A DNA stretch of 64,000 bases from Brytella acorum (GCF_029309905.1 NZ_JARBJP010000003.1:186001-250000); one strand, 5' to 3'. Counted from the stretch's first letter, positions 6,428-15,614 are shown. The notes: generated by a model from the letters alone, not told the origin. Numbers and translations: made by a program.

Positions 6428-8746
6428 ATGCGGCTTTCTGGACAAAAATCCTTGGCACGTTCACAGGAAAAGGAAATTGACACCTTTTTGATTGTGGAGC
6501 CGAGCAGCGGGCCCGTGAAAACCAAACATCGCATTCTTCGACACTGTCTTCTGGCAACCGTCGTTCCCGTTATTCCCGCTGCTGTCGCCCAGACTGCGAC
6601 ACCGGCTCCCGTGACACCGGCCTCCATCAAGACTCCGCCCTCTTCCGCGCGTCACAGAGCGCCGGTCGGAAAGGCTTCCGCGCCCAAGGAAGAAACCGTC
6701 AAGGTCATAGGGCGCGTCGCCACGGGCACGACGGCCCAGTACAGCAAGAAGACGGCCGATCTCGGCCCGCTCGGCGACCGTCCCTCCGTTGACTCGCCAT
6801 TCTCGATCATGACGGTCACACATGACGTGATCGTCAACCAGCAGGCGCGCAATATCAACGATCTGGCGCGCTACATGCCGTCCGTTCAGCTTGAAGAGCG
6901 TGGTGATCCCAATACGAGCCGCCCCCAGTCGCGCGGCTTCGAATCCGACGTCATCGCCAATTCGCGCGTCGACGGGCTCAACATGGTCTCCACGACGCCC
7001 TATGCCGCCGAGCAGTTCGAGGACATGCAGGTCCTGAACGGCCTTGCGGGCGCCCTGTATGGGCCGCAGAATCCGGCGGGCACCTTCAGCTACTCCCTCA
7101 AACGCCCGACCGATCGCATGACCGAGCGCTTTACGGCGGGCGTGGATTCCATCGGCGCGCCGCTGGAGGCGCTGGATGCTTCCGGGCGCGTCGGTCATCA
7201 CGGCTGGTTCGGCTACCGCCTCAACCTGCTGAACCAGACGGGCGAGAGCTTCGTGCGCGACTCCCATCTGCGCCGCAATCTCGTCAGCGGTGATTTTGAT
7301 TTTCACATCTCGCCGAACACGGTCATCCAGGTCGATGCCAGCCAGTATACCTTCGCGCAGCGCGGCTATCCGGGCGGCTTCTCCTATAAGACCGGCATTC
7401 AACTGCCGAATGCGCCGGATCTGAGCCGCTACGGCTACGGCCAGTCGTACGAAGGTTTCAATATGGAAACCGATACGGCGCTGACGAAGATCATTCATCA
7501 TTTCAACAAGGACTGGACCCTGACGGCAGGTGGCCTTTACCAGAATGCCGCCCGTCAGGTCTTCACGACGACCAACACGCTGACCGACAGTCTCGGCAAC
7601 TACAAGACGAGCATCGCCGCAGCCGCGACCGCCAATGATTTCAAGGCGGGCAGCAACACGCTTTACGTGAACGGACGTTTCCACACCGGCCCGCTGCGCC
7701 ACGAAATCATGATCGGCAGCAATGGCTACATGATGGGGAACTACAACCCCACCAAGGGTGAGACCTTCGTCCTGGGGACCGGCAATATCGCCAATCCCAC
7801 GATTTTCGAGGGTAAGCAGCCGTACTATTCGGGCCACTACAAATCAGCCTCCGTTCTGGAGCAGTCGCTGATCGCCAGCGATACGATCTGGTTCGACAAG
7901 CACTGGGCAATCATGGGCACGCTGGGCTGGAGCTGGCTGAGCGAGCACAATTACAACGTTCATAGCGTGCAGACCTCCCAGTACAGGCGGTCCGCCGCCT
8001 TCAGCCCGATGACGAGCCTGATGTACAAGGTCTCCGAGAACCAGACGGCCTATTTCACCTGGGGCCGCTCGCTGGAAGCCGGTCCGATCGCGCCGAACAC
8101 CGTCACGAACGCCAACAGCGTCCTGGCGCCGCTGCGTTCGGAAGAATGGGAAGTCGGCTACAAATATCGCTTCGAGAACGGTCTGCAACTGAATGCCGCC
8201 GGTTTCCGCATGTCGCGCCCCTATGCCTATACGGACCCGACCACGAACACCTACGGCACGTTCGGCAACCAGCGCAATTACGGCGTGGAATTCCAGGCTT
8301 CCGGTGCGATCACCAGGGACATCAGCGTCCTTGGCGGCGTGACCTGGATGGACGCGCAGCTTGGCAGCACCGGAACCACGGCCACCTCGCACAAGGAGGT
8401 CGTCGGCGTGCCGCCGGTGCAGGCCAGCGCGCTTATCGACTATCACCCGGCATGGGCGAAAGGGGCGGCTGCGAACGCCGCCATCCATTATGTCGGGCGT
8501 CGCGCCGGAGATGTGGAAAACAAGACTTTCGCGGACTCCTACGTCACGCTCGATCTGGGCGTGCGCTACACGACACACGCCTACAAGACCCCCATCGCGT
8601 TTCGTTTCGGCGTCAACAACGTCGCGAACGAACGCTACTGGGCATCGGTTTATCCCAGCAGCGTGAACGGACTGAGTTCGGCCAACAACTCTGCCGTCGC
8701 CGGCCTGCCCCGGACCTATAGCTTCACGACGGAGATCGATTTCTGA
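6428..8746 (+). CDS. TonB-dependent outer-membrane receptor
   Basis: A TonB-dependent receptor of the siderophore-receptor type, importing a bound ligand across the outer membrane. Up to 772 residues: a signal region with LLATVVPVIPAAVAQ, a plug domain around SIMTVTHDVI, INDLARYMPSVQ and NGLAGALYGPQNPAG, then a 22-strand-type barrel ending in TTEIDF with the usual terminal Phe. The ATG at 6428 has AGGA 10 nt upstream but gives a long leader; a GTG at 6515 would begin directly at a normal signal peptide (KTKHRILRHCLLA). The gene lies between the MocA-TetR fusion and the Mo-dehydrogenase operon. The ligand is unknown; iron or a metal-chelate are both possible. Confidence 0.9.
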   Translation: MRLSGQKSLARSQEKEIDTFLIVEPSSGPVKTKHRILRHCLLATVVPVIPAAVAQTATPAPVTPASIKTPPSSARHRAPVGKASAPKEETVKVIGRVATGTTAQYSKKTADLGPLGDRPSVDSPFSIMTVTHDVIVNQQARNINDLARYMPSVQLEERGDPNTSRPQSRGFESDVIANSRVDGLNMVSTTPYAAEQFEDMQVLNGLAGALYGPQNPAGTFSYSLKRPTDRMTERFTAGVDSIGAPLEALDASGRVGHHGWFGYRLNLLNQTGESFVRDSHLRRNLVSGDFDFHISPNTVIQVDASQYTFAQRGYPGGFSYKTGIQLPNAPDLSRYGYGQSYEGFNMETDTALTKIIHHFNKDWTLTAGGLYQNAARQVFTTTNTLTDSLGNYKTSIAAAATANDFKAGSNTLYVNGRFHTGPLRHEIMIGSNGYMMGNYNPTKGETFVLGTGNIANPTIFEGKQPYYSGHYKSASVLEQSLIASDTIWFDKHWAIMGTLGWSWLSEHNYNVHSVQTSQYRRSAAFSPMTSLMYKVSENQTAYFTWGRSLEAGPIAPNTVTNANSVLAPLRSEEWEVGYKYRFENGLQLNAAGFRMSRPYAYTDPTTNTYGTFGNQRNYGVEFQASGAITRDISVLGGVTWMDAQLGSTGTTATSHKEVVGVPPVQASALIDYHPAWAKGAAANAAIHYVGRRAGDVENKTFADSYVTLDLGVRYTTHAYKTPIAFRFGVNNVANERYWASVYPSSVNGLSSANNSAVAGLPRTYSFTTEIDF

Positions 8747-8791
8747 TTATGATGTAAATGATTATTATTTTCATCTCATGAAAAGGGTGCT

Positions 8792-8809
8792 ATTCACGTA
8801 AACGTGAAT
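8792..8809. promoter_or_regulatory. Perfect palindrome upstream of the dehydrogenase operon
   Basis: ATTCACGTAAACGTGAAT has two exact 8-bp arms around AA. It lies about 100 bp before the cytochrome subunit start and 46 bp after the receptor stop. Size and symmetry fit an operator for a dimeric HTH regulator, for example the TetR domain encoded at 5080 (inference only). Confidence 0.55.
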
Positions 8810-8814
8810 CCGAT

Positions 8815-8839
8815 CGAATCAGCTTAACACGCTGATTCG
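8815..8839. terminator. Hairpin between receptor and dehydrogenase operon
   Basis: Exact 9-bp arms CGAATCAGC and GCTGATTCG enclose a 7-nt loop. It follows the receptor gene and could end its transcript, but no T run follows, so a regulatory hairpin or second operator is equally possible. Confidence 0.4.
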
Positions 8840-8911
8840 GCTTCGGGCCTTGTTCCATGTCAAAGCCACGCGCGATTGTATTTGCGCGAACGATCTGTCA
8901 TGTCGTGACAC

Positions 8912-10285
8912 ATGGTGACAGATTCTCCCGATAAGAAATCCGGTCGCTGGACAGTGATCAAGCGCGTCGCAGCGGCCGTGGTGGGTCTCGGTGTCCTCGG
9001 TGGTGGCGGATTCCTCGCATATGCGTGGTATCCCTCGATCGCGCCGATCACTCCGCCCCAGCCCTCCTCCTTCTCCCCTGACAAGATCAGGCGGGGCGCA
9101 CTGGTCGCGGCGGCCGGCTATTGCTCGGAATGCCACACGCGGCAGGATCTGGGCGGCGGTCCGGATCTCGCGGGCGACTACAAGATGGAAACGCCGTTCG
9201 GCGACCTCTTCTCGTCGAATATTACGCCTGATCCTGAAACCGGCATCGGCACCTGGTCGGAAGAAGCCTTCCGCCGCGCCATGTGGAAGGGCGTGGACCG
9301 CGAAGGGACGCAACTCTACCCGGCCTTCCCGTTTGATCATTTCACGCAGATGACCGCCGAGGACATCTCGGACCTCTATGCGTTCATCATGACGCGCCCC
9401 GCCGTGCATCTGAAACCGCGTGACAATACGATTCCGTTTCCGATCAACATTCGTCTGATCGGACAGGGCGCATGGAAGCTGCTGTATTTCACGCCGGGAC
9501 GCTACAAGCCGAACCCGCAGAAAGACGCGGAGTGGAACCGTGGCGCCTACCTCGCCGAAGGGGCCTCGCATTGCAGTTCGTGCCACACGCCGCGCGATTT
9601 CATGGGCGCGGAAAAGCAGAGCGCCAAATATGATGGCGCCGTTATTGACGGCTGGATCGCGCCGCCGCTGAACGCGCACAACCCGACGCCCACGGCCTGG
9701 ACCGAGGACGAACTGTTCGCCTATCTGCGCAACGGCGTCGCCCCGCTGCACGGCCCCGCCGGTGGCCCGATGTCGCCGGTTCCGCATACCTTCCTCTCGC
9801 AGTTGCCGGCATCCGACGTCCACGCCATCGCGCATTATTTCGCCGATCTGGACCATGCGGCCGAACGTCAGAGCGGGGACGCCGCCGCCGTCACGACGGC
9901 CATGCAGCGTTCGGGGACCGATCTGGTCGGCCCGACCGTCGATCCGGACGCGAAGCTCTATCAGGGCGCATGCGGCGCGTGTCACTACAACAGCGGCAAG
10001 GGACCGGTTCTGGGCCGCCCCGAACTCGCGCTCAACAACGCGCTGTGGCTGGACGAGCCAAACAACCTGTTCATGGTCATGCTGCACGGCCTGACGGCCG
10101 AAGAAGGTCAGAGCCACGTCGCAATGCCGAGTTTCTATACGGCGCTTGACGATCATGACATGGCCCGGATCGCCGCCTATCTGCGTCGCACGCGGACGAA
10201 CCGCCCCGCATGGAAAGATCTCGAAAAGAAGGCCGCCGAAGCGCGCGCCACCCTGAAAACCCCGCCCGTCAATGCTTCGCGATGA
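8912..10285 (+). CDS. Tri-haem cytochrome c subunit of membrane-bound Mo-dehydrogenase
   Basis: This periplasmic cytochrome c subunit passes electrons from the molybdenum/iron-sulfur subunits to ubiquinone in the membrane. The 457-residue protein has an N-terminal membrane anchor at about 14-40 and three CXXCH sites: Cys71-His75 (CSECH), Cys221-His225 (CSSCH) and Cys354-His358 (CGACH). This matches the cytochrome subunits of acetic acid bacterial alcohol and aldehyde dehydrogenases. It is first in a three-gene operon, followed 42 nt later by the [2Fe-2S] subunit. By family, the complex is an aldehyde dehydrogenase of the AldFGH/IorAB type; the substrate is not set by the sequence. Confidence 0.92.
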   Translation: MVTDSPDKKSGRWTVIKRVAAAVVGLGVLGGGGFLAYAWYPSIAPITPPQPSSFSPDKIRRGALVAAAGYCSECHTRQDLGGGPDLAGDYKMETPFGDLFSSNITPDPETGIGTWSEEAFRRAMWKGVDREGTQLYPAFPFDHFTQMTAEDISDLYAFIMTRPAVHLKPRDNTIPFPINIRLIGQGAWKLLYFTPGRYKPNPQKDAEWNRGAYLAEGASHCSSCHTPRDFMGAEKQSAKYDGAVIDGWIAPPLNAHNPTPTAWTEDELFAYLRNGVAPLHGPAGGPMSPVPHTFLSQLPASDVHAIAHYFADLDHAAERQSGDAAAVTTAMQRSGTDLVGPTVDPDAKLYQGACGACHYNSGKGPVLGRPELALNNALWLDEPNNLFMVMLHGLTAEEGQSHVAMPSFYTALDDHDMARIAAYLRRTRTNRPAWKDLEKKAAEARATLKTPPVNASR

Positions 10286-10327
10286 AACGCCGGGCACTGA
10301 CGAGCCGCGCAACGCAGGGGATAGGAC

Positions 10328-10813
10328 ATGACCATCAAGTTTGAAGTGAACGGGAAGCCGGTCGAGATCGACGCTCCCGCGGACACCCCCCTACTGTGGG
10401 TGCTGCGCGACGATCTGGATCTCACCGGCACGAAATTCGGTTGCGGCATCGGCGAATGCGGCGCCTGCACCGTACATGTCGGTGGACGTGCGACGCGTTC
10501 GTGCATCACGCCCATCTCCTCTCTCGAAGGCGCTTCGATCACCACCATCGAGGGCCTCGATCCGCAGGGCAATCACCCCGTGCAGGAGGCGTGGCGCAAC
10601 CAGCAGGTGCCGCAATGCGGCTACTGCCAGTCGGGCCAGATCATGCAGGCGGTGACGCTGCTGAACGATTTTCCCAATCCGACCGATGCCGATATCGACG
10701 GCGTCATGGGCGGTTCTCTGTGCCGCTGCATGACCTATATCCGCATTCGCAAGGCCATCAAGGAAGCCGCCGTGAACATGCCTGGCGGGGAGACGTCCAA
10801 TGGCCAGAATTGA
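10328..10813 (+). CDS. [2Fe-2S] small subunit of xanthine-oxidase-family dehydrogenase
   Basis: The 161-residue subunit carries two [2Fe-2S] clusters that link the Mo site to the cytochrome. The plant-type ferredoxin cluster ligands are Cys39, Cys44, Cys47 and Cys59 (KFGCGIGECGACTVH); the helical-domain cluster uses Cys97, Cys100, Cys132 and Cys134 (QCGYCQSGQ, LCRCMTY). There is no signal peptide, so export would ride on the Tat signal of the large subunit. It overlaps the large-subunit gene by 14 nt, so the two are coupled. Related to IorA and the AldF small subunits. Confidence 0.94.
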   Translation: MTIKFEVNGKPVEIDAPADTPLLWVLRDDLDLTGTKFGCGIGECGACTVHVGGRATRSCITPISSLEGASITTIEGLDPQGNHPVQEAWRNQQVPQCGYCQSGQIMQAVTLLNDFPNPTDADIDGVMGGSLCRCMTYIRIRKAIKEAAVNMPGGETSNGQN

Positions 10814-13112
10814 GCAGATCGCAGCCCGCCAGGACGGGCGCGCGGGCCTTTCGCGTCGCGGCTTCCTGCTGACGGCGGCGGGCGCGGGCTTTATGTTCGG
10901 CTTCGCCCGCAAGGCCGATGCCTCGCAGGTCTACCCGTCCAGCCTGCCCGGTGGCGGGATGTTCGAGCCGAACATCTGGTGCGCCATCGGCCCGGACGGC
11001 ACGGTCAATGTCAACGTGATCCGCGCGGAGATGGGCCAGCATGTCGGCACCGCTCTGGCGCGCATCATCGCCGACGAGATGGAAGCCGACTGGGACAAGG
11101 TGAAGATCACGCAGGTCGACACCGATCCGAAATGGGGCCTGATGGTCACCGGCGGTTCGTGGTCGGTCTGGATGACGTGGGACGTGTTCCGCCAGGCCGG
11201 AGCCGCCGCGCGCACCGTCATGATCGAGGAAGGCGCGAAGCTGCTCGGCACGACGCCTGCGGCGTGTTCGGCACATAACGGTGTCGTCACGGCCAACGGC
11301 AAGTCGATTTCCTATGGCGATATCGTGGCGCGCTCGAAGCCGACGCGCAGCTACACGCCCGAGGAGATGGCGAAGCTGCCGCTCAAGCCGGTCAGCGAAC
11401 GCCGCCTCATCGGCAAGCCGGTCGCCGCTCTCGATATTCCGTCCAAGACCACCGGCGCCGCCATTTATGGCATCGACGCGAAGCTCGAAGGGATGGTCTA
11501 TGGCCGTCCCAAGATGCCGCCGACGCGCTACGGCTCGAAGGTCGTTTCGGTGGATGACACGGACGCGAAGAAAGTTCCGGGCTATCTCCGCTATGTCGTG
11601 CTGGAAGATCCGTCCGAAACCGTTCCGGGCTGGGTCGTCGTTCTGGCCAAGACCTATCCTGCCGCCATTCGCGCGACCGATGCGCTGAAGGTCAACTGGA
11701 CGGCTGGCAAGACACATTCGGTCTCCGAAGCCCAGATTCTGGATCGCGGTCGTGAACTGATCGCCAAAAAAGAGGGCGGCACCTACGTCTTTGACGACAA
11801 GGGCACCGAAGATGCGCTTCACGCAGCGCATAATCTCATCGAGCGCGAATATATCTGCGCCTCGGTCGCGCATTATCAGCTCGAACCTCTCAATGCCCTG
11901 GCGCAGCAGGTGGGCGACACCTGGGAAATCCACACGGGCAACCAGTGGCAGTCCCTGTTCCTGCCCGTGATCGCCAAGGCGCTTCAGGTTCCGGACAGCA
12001 AGGTCATCATGCGGACCTATCTTCTGGGGGGCGGCTTCGGTCGCCGCCTGAACGGAGATTACGCAATTCCGGCGGCGCTCGTTTCCAAGGCCATCGGGGG
12101 CAAGCCGGTCAAGCTGATCCTGACGCGTTCCGACGACATGATGTTCGACTCCATTCGCTCGCCTTCAGTCCAGAAGGTGCAGGTCGGACTGAATGCGGAC
12201 GACAAAATTGTCGCCATGCGTCATGACGCGGCGGCTGGCTGGCCGACGGAAGTCATGGCGGCGCCGTTCATGTCCAAGGGCGCCGACGGTAAGCCTTATG
12301 ACCAGTTCGCCATCGCGGGCGCGGACCACTGGTACGACACCGGTCCGACGCAGATTCGCGCGATTTCAAACGATCTCGCCAAGGAAACCTTCCGTCCCGG
12401 ATGGCTGCGCTCGGTCAGTTCAGGCTGGACGCCCTGGGCGCTGGAATCCGCTCTTGATGAAGTCGCGCATGCCATAAAGCAGGACCCGGTCGCGTTCCGC
12501 CTCTCCCTGCTGACCGCGACCGGCCGTAATGCGGGTCAGGCACCGGACTCGACGGGCGGCGCCAAACGCCAGGCTGCCGTGCTGCAGCGCCTCGCCGACA
12601 AGATCGGCTGGGGCAAGACACAGCTTCCGGCCGATACGGCGCTGGGTGTCGCGACGACCTTCGGCCAGGAGCGCGGCATGCCGACCTGGACGGCGGCGGC
12701 GGCTCAGGTCCATGTCGACCGCAAGACCGGCGTGGTCACCTGCCAGAAACTCTGGCTGGTTCTCGATGCGGGCACGATCATCGATCCGGGCGGTGCGCTG
12801 GCCCAGACCGAAGGTGGTGCGCTCTGGGGCCTGAGCATGGCGCTGTTCGAAGGCACCGAGATCGAAAACGGCACGATCCGTGCGCGTAACCTGCACAACT
12901 ACACACCGGCGCGCATCGGGGACACGCCAGAGATGGATGTCGAGTTCATCGACAGCACCGAGAAGCCGATGGGGCTGGGTGAACCGGGCGTTACCGCGAT
13001 TGCGCCAGCCATCGGCAACGCGATCCACAATGCCGTCGGCGTTCGTCTGCGCAAGCTGCCGATTCGTCCGCAAGACGTGCTGGCCGCGCTGCGCGAGCAC
13101 CATACGAGCTGA
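10800..13112 (+). CDS. Molybdopterin-binding large subunit (IorB/aldehyde dehydrogenase type), Tat-exported
   Basis: The catalytic subunit of a molybdenum hydroxylase, probably oxidising aldehydes at the periplasmic face. The 770-residue protein starts with a twin-arginine signal (LSRRGFLLTAAGAGF, residues 18-32). It then shows the xanthine-oxidase-family cofactor segments, including LGGGFGRR near 409-416, and GLGEPGVTAIAPA, where Glu728 is the expected active-site base. With the cytochrome and [2Fe-2S] genes upstream it completes the complex. Enzymes of this type often use the MCD cofactor, which fits the neighbouring MocA-like and XdhC genes. It could also be an isoquinoline-oxidoreductase-like enzyme with another substrate. 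Confidence 0.93.
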   Translation: MARIEQIAARQDGRAGLSRRGFLLTAAGAGFMFGFARKADASQVYPSSLPGGGMFEPNIWCAIGPDGTVNVNVIRAEMGQHVGTALARIIADEMEADWDKVKITQVDTDPKWGLMVTGGSWSVWMTWDVFRQAGAAARTVMIEEGAKLLGTTPAACSAHNGVVTANGKSISYGDIVARSKPTRSYTPEEMAKLPLKPVSERRLIGKPVAALDIPSKTTGAAIYGIDAKLEGMVYGRPKMPPTRYGSKVVSVDDTDAKKVPGYLRYVVLEDPSETVPGWVVVLAKTYPAAIRATDALKVNWTAGKTHSVSEAQILDRGRELIAKKEGGTYVFDDKGTEDALHAAHNLIEREYICASVAHYQLEPLNALAQQVGDTWEIHTGNQWQSLFLPVIAKALQVPDSKVIMRTYLLGGGFGRRLNGDYAIPAALVSKAIGGKPVKLILTRSDDMMFDSIRSPSVQKVQVGLNADDKIVAMRHDAAAGWPTEVMAAPFMSKGADGKPYDQFAIAGADHWYDTGPTQIRAISNDLAKETFRPGWLRSVSSGWTPWALESALDEVAHAIKQDPVAFRLSLLTATGRNAGQAPDSTGGAKRQAAVLQRLADKIGWGKTQLPADTALGVATTFGQERGMPTWTAAAAQVHVDRKTGVVTCQKLWLVLDAGTIIDPGGALAQTEGGALWGLSMALFEGTEIENGTIRARNLHNYTPARIGDTPEMDVEFIDSTEKPMGLGEPGVTAIAPAIGNAIHNAVGVRLRKLPIRPQDVLAALREHHTS

Positions 13113-13134
13113 TCCCGGCTCTGACGGATGGGCT

Positions 13135-13174
13135 CGAAAAACCCCTGCCCTATGTTCGGGGCAGGGGTTTTTCG
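13135..13174. terminator. Strong bidirectional terminator
   Basis: A 16-bp perfect stem (CGAAAAACCCCTGCCC and its complement) with an 8-nt loop leaves a T5 run on either strand. It sits between the convergent dehydrogenase operon and selO and would end both transcripts. Confidence 0.9.
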
Positions 13175-13233
13175 TCTTTCTCTCTTCGCAGACCAAAGCG
13201 TGGCAAGACCTGCGCTCGCTTCGTGCGACAGCT

Positions 13234-14658
13234 TTACGTCCCGCAGAACGTTTCCCGGACACGCTCAGCCTGAGTGGGCGGCGTTTCATAATCGGCATCG
13301 TCACAAAAAGGCCGTGTGACAGCGGCAAGCATGGTTTCAAACGGCGCCATATCGCCTTTCTCCGCTGCGGCGATCACCGCTTCGATGCGGTGATTGCGCG
13401 GAATAACGGCCGGATTCACACGCCGCATACGGTCCAGAGCCGCATCCAGGCCGCCTTCCTCTTTGGCCAGCCGCGCCTCCCAACGCATGCGCCACGCCGC
13501 CAGCCCCTCGATGGCGTCCAGCGCCGCCGGAGCGACGCTCAGTTGACGGAAGCTCAGCGTGTAATCCGCATGGGCTTTCTCCAATCGATCGAGAAATTCG
13601 CTGACGAGGGAGAGATCGTTCTCGCGCTTCGTCAGAAGACCGAATTTCGCCTGCATCCGCGCCTCAAACGCGGCGGAGAACCGGGACGGAAATGCCAGCA
13701 GGACCGGCTTGATGACCGCGACGGCCCGATCGGAGTCCGGATCGATCAGAGGCAGCAGGCATTCCGCCAGTCGGGTGAGATTCCAAAACCCGATGTCGGG
13801 CTGGTTGGAAAAAGCATAACGGCCGGTCTGGTCGATCGAGCTGAAGACCTTGCGCCGGTCATATTCGTCAAGAAACGCGCAGGGTCCGTAATCAATGGTT
13901 TCACCGGAAATCGCCATGTTGTCGGTGTTCATGACGCCATGAACGAATCCCAGACTCATCCATTGCGAGATCAGCCGGGCCTGGGCGGAAACAACCGCGT
14001 CGAAAAAAGCGAGATATCGATCGTCACGATCGACAAGTTCAGGATAGTGCCGCTGAATGGCGAAATCCGCCAGAATACGCAGTCCGTCATGATCCTCACG
14101 AGCCGCGAAAAACTGGAATGTTCCGACGCGAAGATGGCTCGAGGCGACGCGAGCCAGCACCGCGCCGGGCTTCATGCGCTCCCTCACCACGCTTTCTCCG
14201 GTCGATACGGCGGCCAGAGCCCGCGTCGTGGGAACGCCCAGGGCGGCCATCGCCTCACTGACCAGATACTCTCTCAACACGGGCCCCAGCGCGGCGCGCC
14301 CGTCGCCCCGGCGGGAGTAAGGCGTCGGCCCCGATCCCTTCAGCTGGATCTCGTACGGCCGCCCTTCCCTATCGATGCCGTCTCCCAGAAGAAGCGCGCG
14401 CCCGTCACCGAGCTGGGGTACGAACTGGCCGAACTGATGTCCGGCGTAGGTTGTCGCCACAGGCTGCATGCCCTCCGGAAAGGCTGCCCCTGCCAGAAAC
14501 GCCGCCCCCGCTTCCGTTTCAAGCCACTCGACATCGAGCCCGAGCTGGCGCGCGAGATTCACGTTCAGCCGGAGCAGACGAGGCTCGCGCACGGGTTGCG
14601 CCACCATGGTCGCGAAGAAACGCGCGGGAAGCGAAGTATATTGATTGGCAAGGCGCAT
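13234..14658 (-). CDS. selO: Protein adenylyltransferase SelO (YdiU/UPF0061)
   Basis: SelO is a pseudokinase-fold enzyme that attaches AMP to Ser/Thr/Tyr of target proteins, linked to redox stress. The 474-residue protein has the family motifs ATTYAGHQFGQFVPQLGDGRA, EIQLKGSGPTPYSRRGDGRA, LREYLVSEAM and HGVMNTDNMAISGETIDYGPC. The last contains the metal-binding Asn/Asp residues. The ATG at 14658 has GGAG about 11 nt upstream and is preferred to an in-frame TTG at 14691. The bacterial form here shows no C-terminal selenocysteine site; it ends RETFCGT with a normal Cys. Confidence 0.93.
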   Translation of the reverse strand: MRLANQYTSLPARFFATMVAQPVREPRLLRLNVNLARQLGLDVEWLETEAGAAFLAGAAFPEGMQPVATTYAGHQFGQFVPQLGDGRALLLGDGIDREGRPYEIQLKGSGPTPYSRRGDGRAALGPVLREYLVSEAMAALGVPTTRALAAVSTGESVVRERMKPGAVLARVASSHLRVGTFQFFAAREDHDGLRILADFAIQRHYPELVDRDDRYLAFFDAVVSAQARLISQWMSLGFVHGVMNTDNMAISGETIDYGPCAFLDEYDRRKVFSSIDQTGRYAFSNQPDIGFWNLTRLAECLLPLIDPDSDRAVAVIKPVLLAFPSRFSAAFEARMQAKFGLLTKRENDLSLVSEFLDRLEKAHADYTLSFRQLSVAPAALDAIEGLAAWRMRWEARLAKEEGGLDAALDRMRRVNPAVIPRNHRIEAVIAAAEKGDMAPFETMLAAVTRPFCDDADYETPPTQAERVRETFCGT

Positions 14659-14757
14659 GGGGGACCGTCTCCGTCGGGTGCAAGGCGTCAACCAGCCCGC
14701 ACCTTCCAGTTCGCGATGCGATGGCCTCCCGTCAAGCGATGGTCGCCGTTTGCGCCG

Positions 14758-15489
14758 TCAATCCTTGATGATGCGGATGAAACCATTCGTCGTGCTGAGC
14801 ACGAGATGGTCCCGACCACTCCCTACAGTGCCTTTGACCTCGATGATCTTGCGCGGCGTGCCGGACTCTGTCTCCCATTCCGGACTGACCGTTGATGCCA
14901 GACCGAACGGCTGCTCGATTTTATAGGTCTCATGGGCGTTGCGCGTGAATGAGAGTCGTGCCTCGATCGTGCCGTCGAAATCCGCCGGGACATGAACGGT
15001 CACGTCGCCGCCCAGCGATGAGAGTTTTACGGACCGTGCCTGCTTCCCCGATTGCAACGTCGCCTGAATATCGCCGCCGAGCGTCGAAGCCGACACCGAG
15101 GCGTTCGTACCACCGACCTTGATGTCACCGCCTTTCGTCGAGAGTGCCAGCGCACCGGTCGACGATTGGACATCGATATCACCACCCATGGTGGACGCAC
15201 TGAGGGATGCCGTTACGGTTCCGACGGAGATATCACCGCCCATGGTGCTCAACGCGGACGATGCACCCGCCGAACCCAGATGAATATCGCCTCCCATGGT
15301 GGAGAGTTTGGCGCCATCGGGCGCGGATGGAACACTGATATCGTCCGACATCCGCGAGATCGCGACCGGCGCGCCATGGGCCATCGAAATTCCCGCGCAA
15401 ACGGCCAGAACGGCCGCCGACGCCACGGCCACACGCGGAGCGACGCGAGGGGCCACACGGCGAAAACGTTCAAACACAGATCCGCTCAT
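14758..15489 (-). CDS. DUF4097-type repeat protein, probably exported
   Basis: A 243-residue protein with an N-terminal hydrophobic export signal (about 20-40, cut near AHGA) and then six repeats of the form STMGGDI every 18 residues, with a 22-residue last spacing. Such DUF4097/head-GIN-like proteins form right-handed beta helices and are mostly uncharacterised. GGGAGG lies 8 nt before the ATG at 15489, which sets the start; two upstream in-frame starts (15513 ATG, 15519 TTG) lack a site. It lies between selO and ssb on the same strand. No function can be assigned. Confidence 0.75.
   Translation of the reverse strand: MSGSVFERFRRVAPRVAPRVAVASAAVLAVCAGISMAHGAPVAISRMSDDISVPSAPDGAKLSTMGGDIHLGSAGASSALSTMGGDISVGTVTASLSASTMGGDIDVQSSTGALALSTKGGDIKVGGTNASVSASTLGGDIQATLQSGKQARSVKLSSLGGDVTVHVPADFDGTIEARLSFTRNAHETYKIEQPFGLASTVSPEWETESGTPRKIIEVKGTVGSGRDHLVLSTTNGFIRIIKD
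14995..15303 (-). repeat. In-frame 54-bp tandem repeats
   Basis: Coding repeats at 18-residue spacing begin at residues 63, 81, 99, 117 and 135, with a sixth degenerate unit at 157. Each opens with STMGGDI or a close variant. The DNA copies share the core ATATCGCCTCCCATGGT or similar but have diverged at third positions, so this is an old repeat array. Confidence 0.85.
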
Positions 15490-15614
15490 CAATACTGCCT
15501 CCCAGAGGGTCATGCGCAATTACACGCTGAAAATATCCGAGCAAATATCGTGCCAACCCCAACATGGCGAAACAATTCCTGCGCGCGCGCCGCCCAATTT
15601 GGCCTGTGCCGCCA

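Noticed and set aside
6461-7837. 458-residue open frame opposite the TonB receptor
   Set aside because: Shadow of the receptor gene; the receptor has plug and barrel motifs and a terminal Phe, the antisense frame has none.
8819-10312. 497-residue open frame opposite the cytochrome subunit
   Set aside because: Three CXXCH sites and an operon position show the plus-strand gene is real; the antisense frame is composition-driven.
13128-13319. Small plus-strand frame after the Mo-subunit gene
   Set aside because: It runs through the bidirectional terminator and has no start site or family resemblance.
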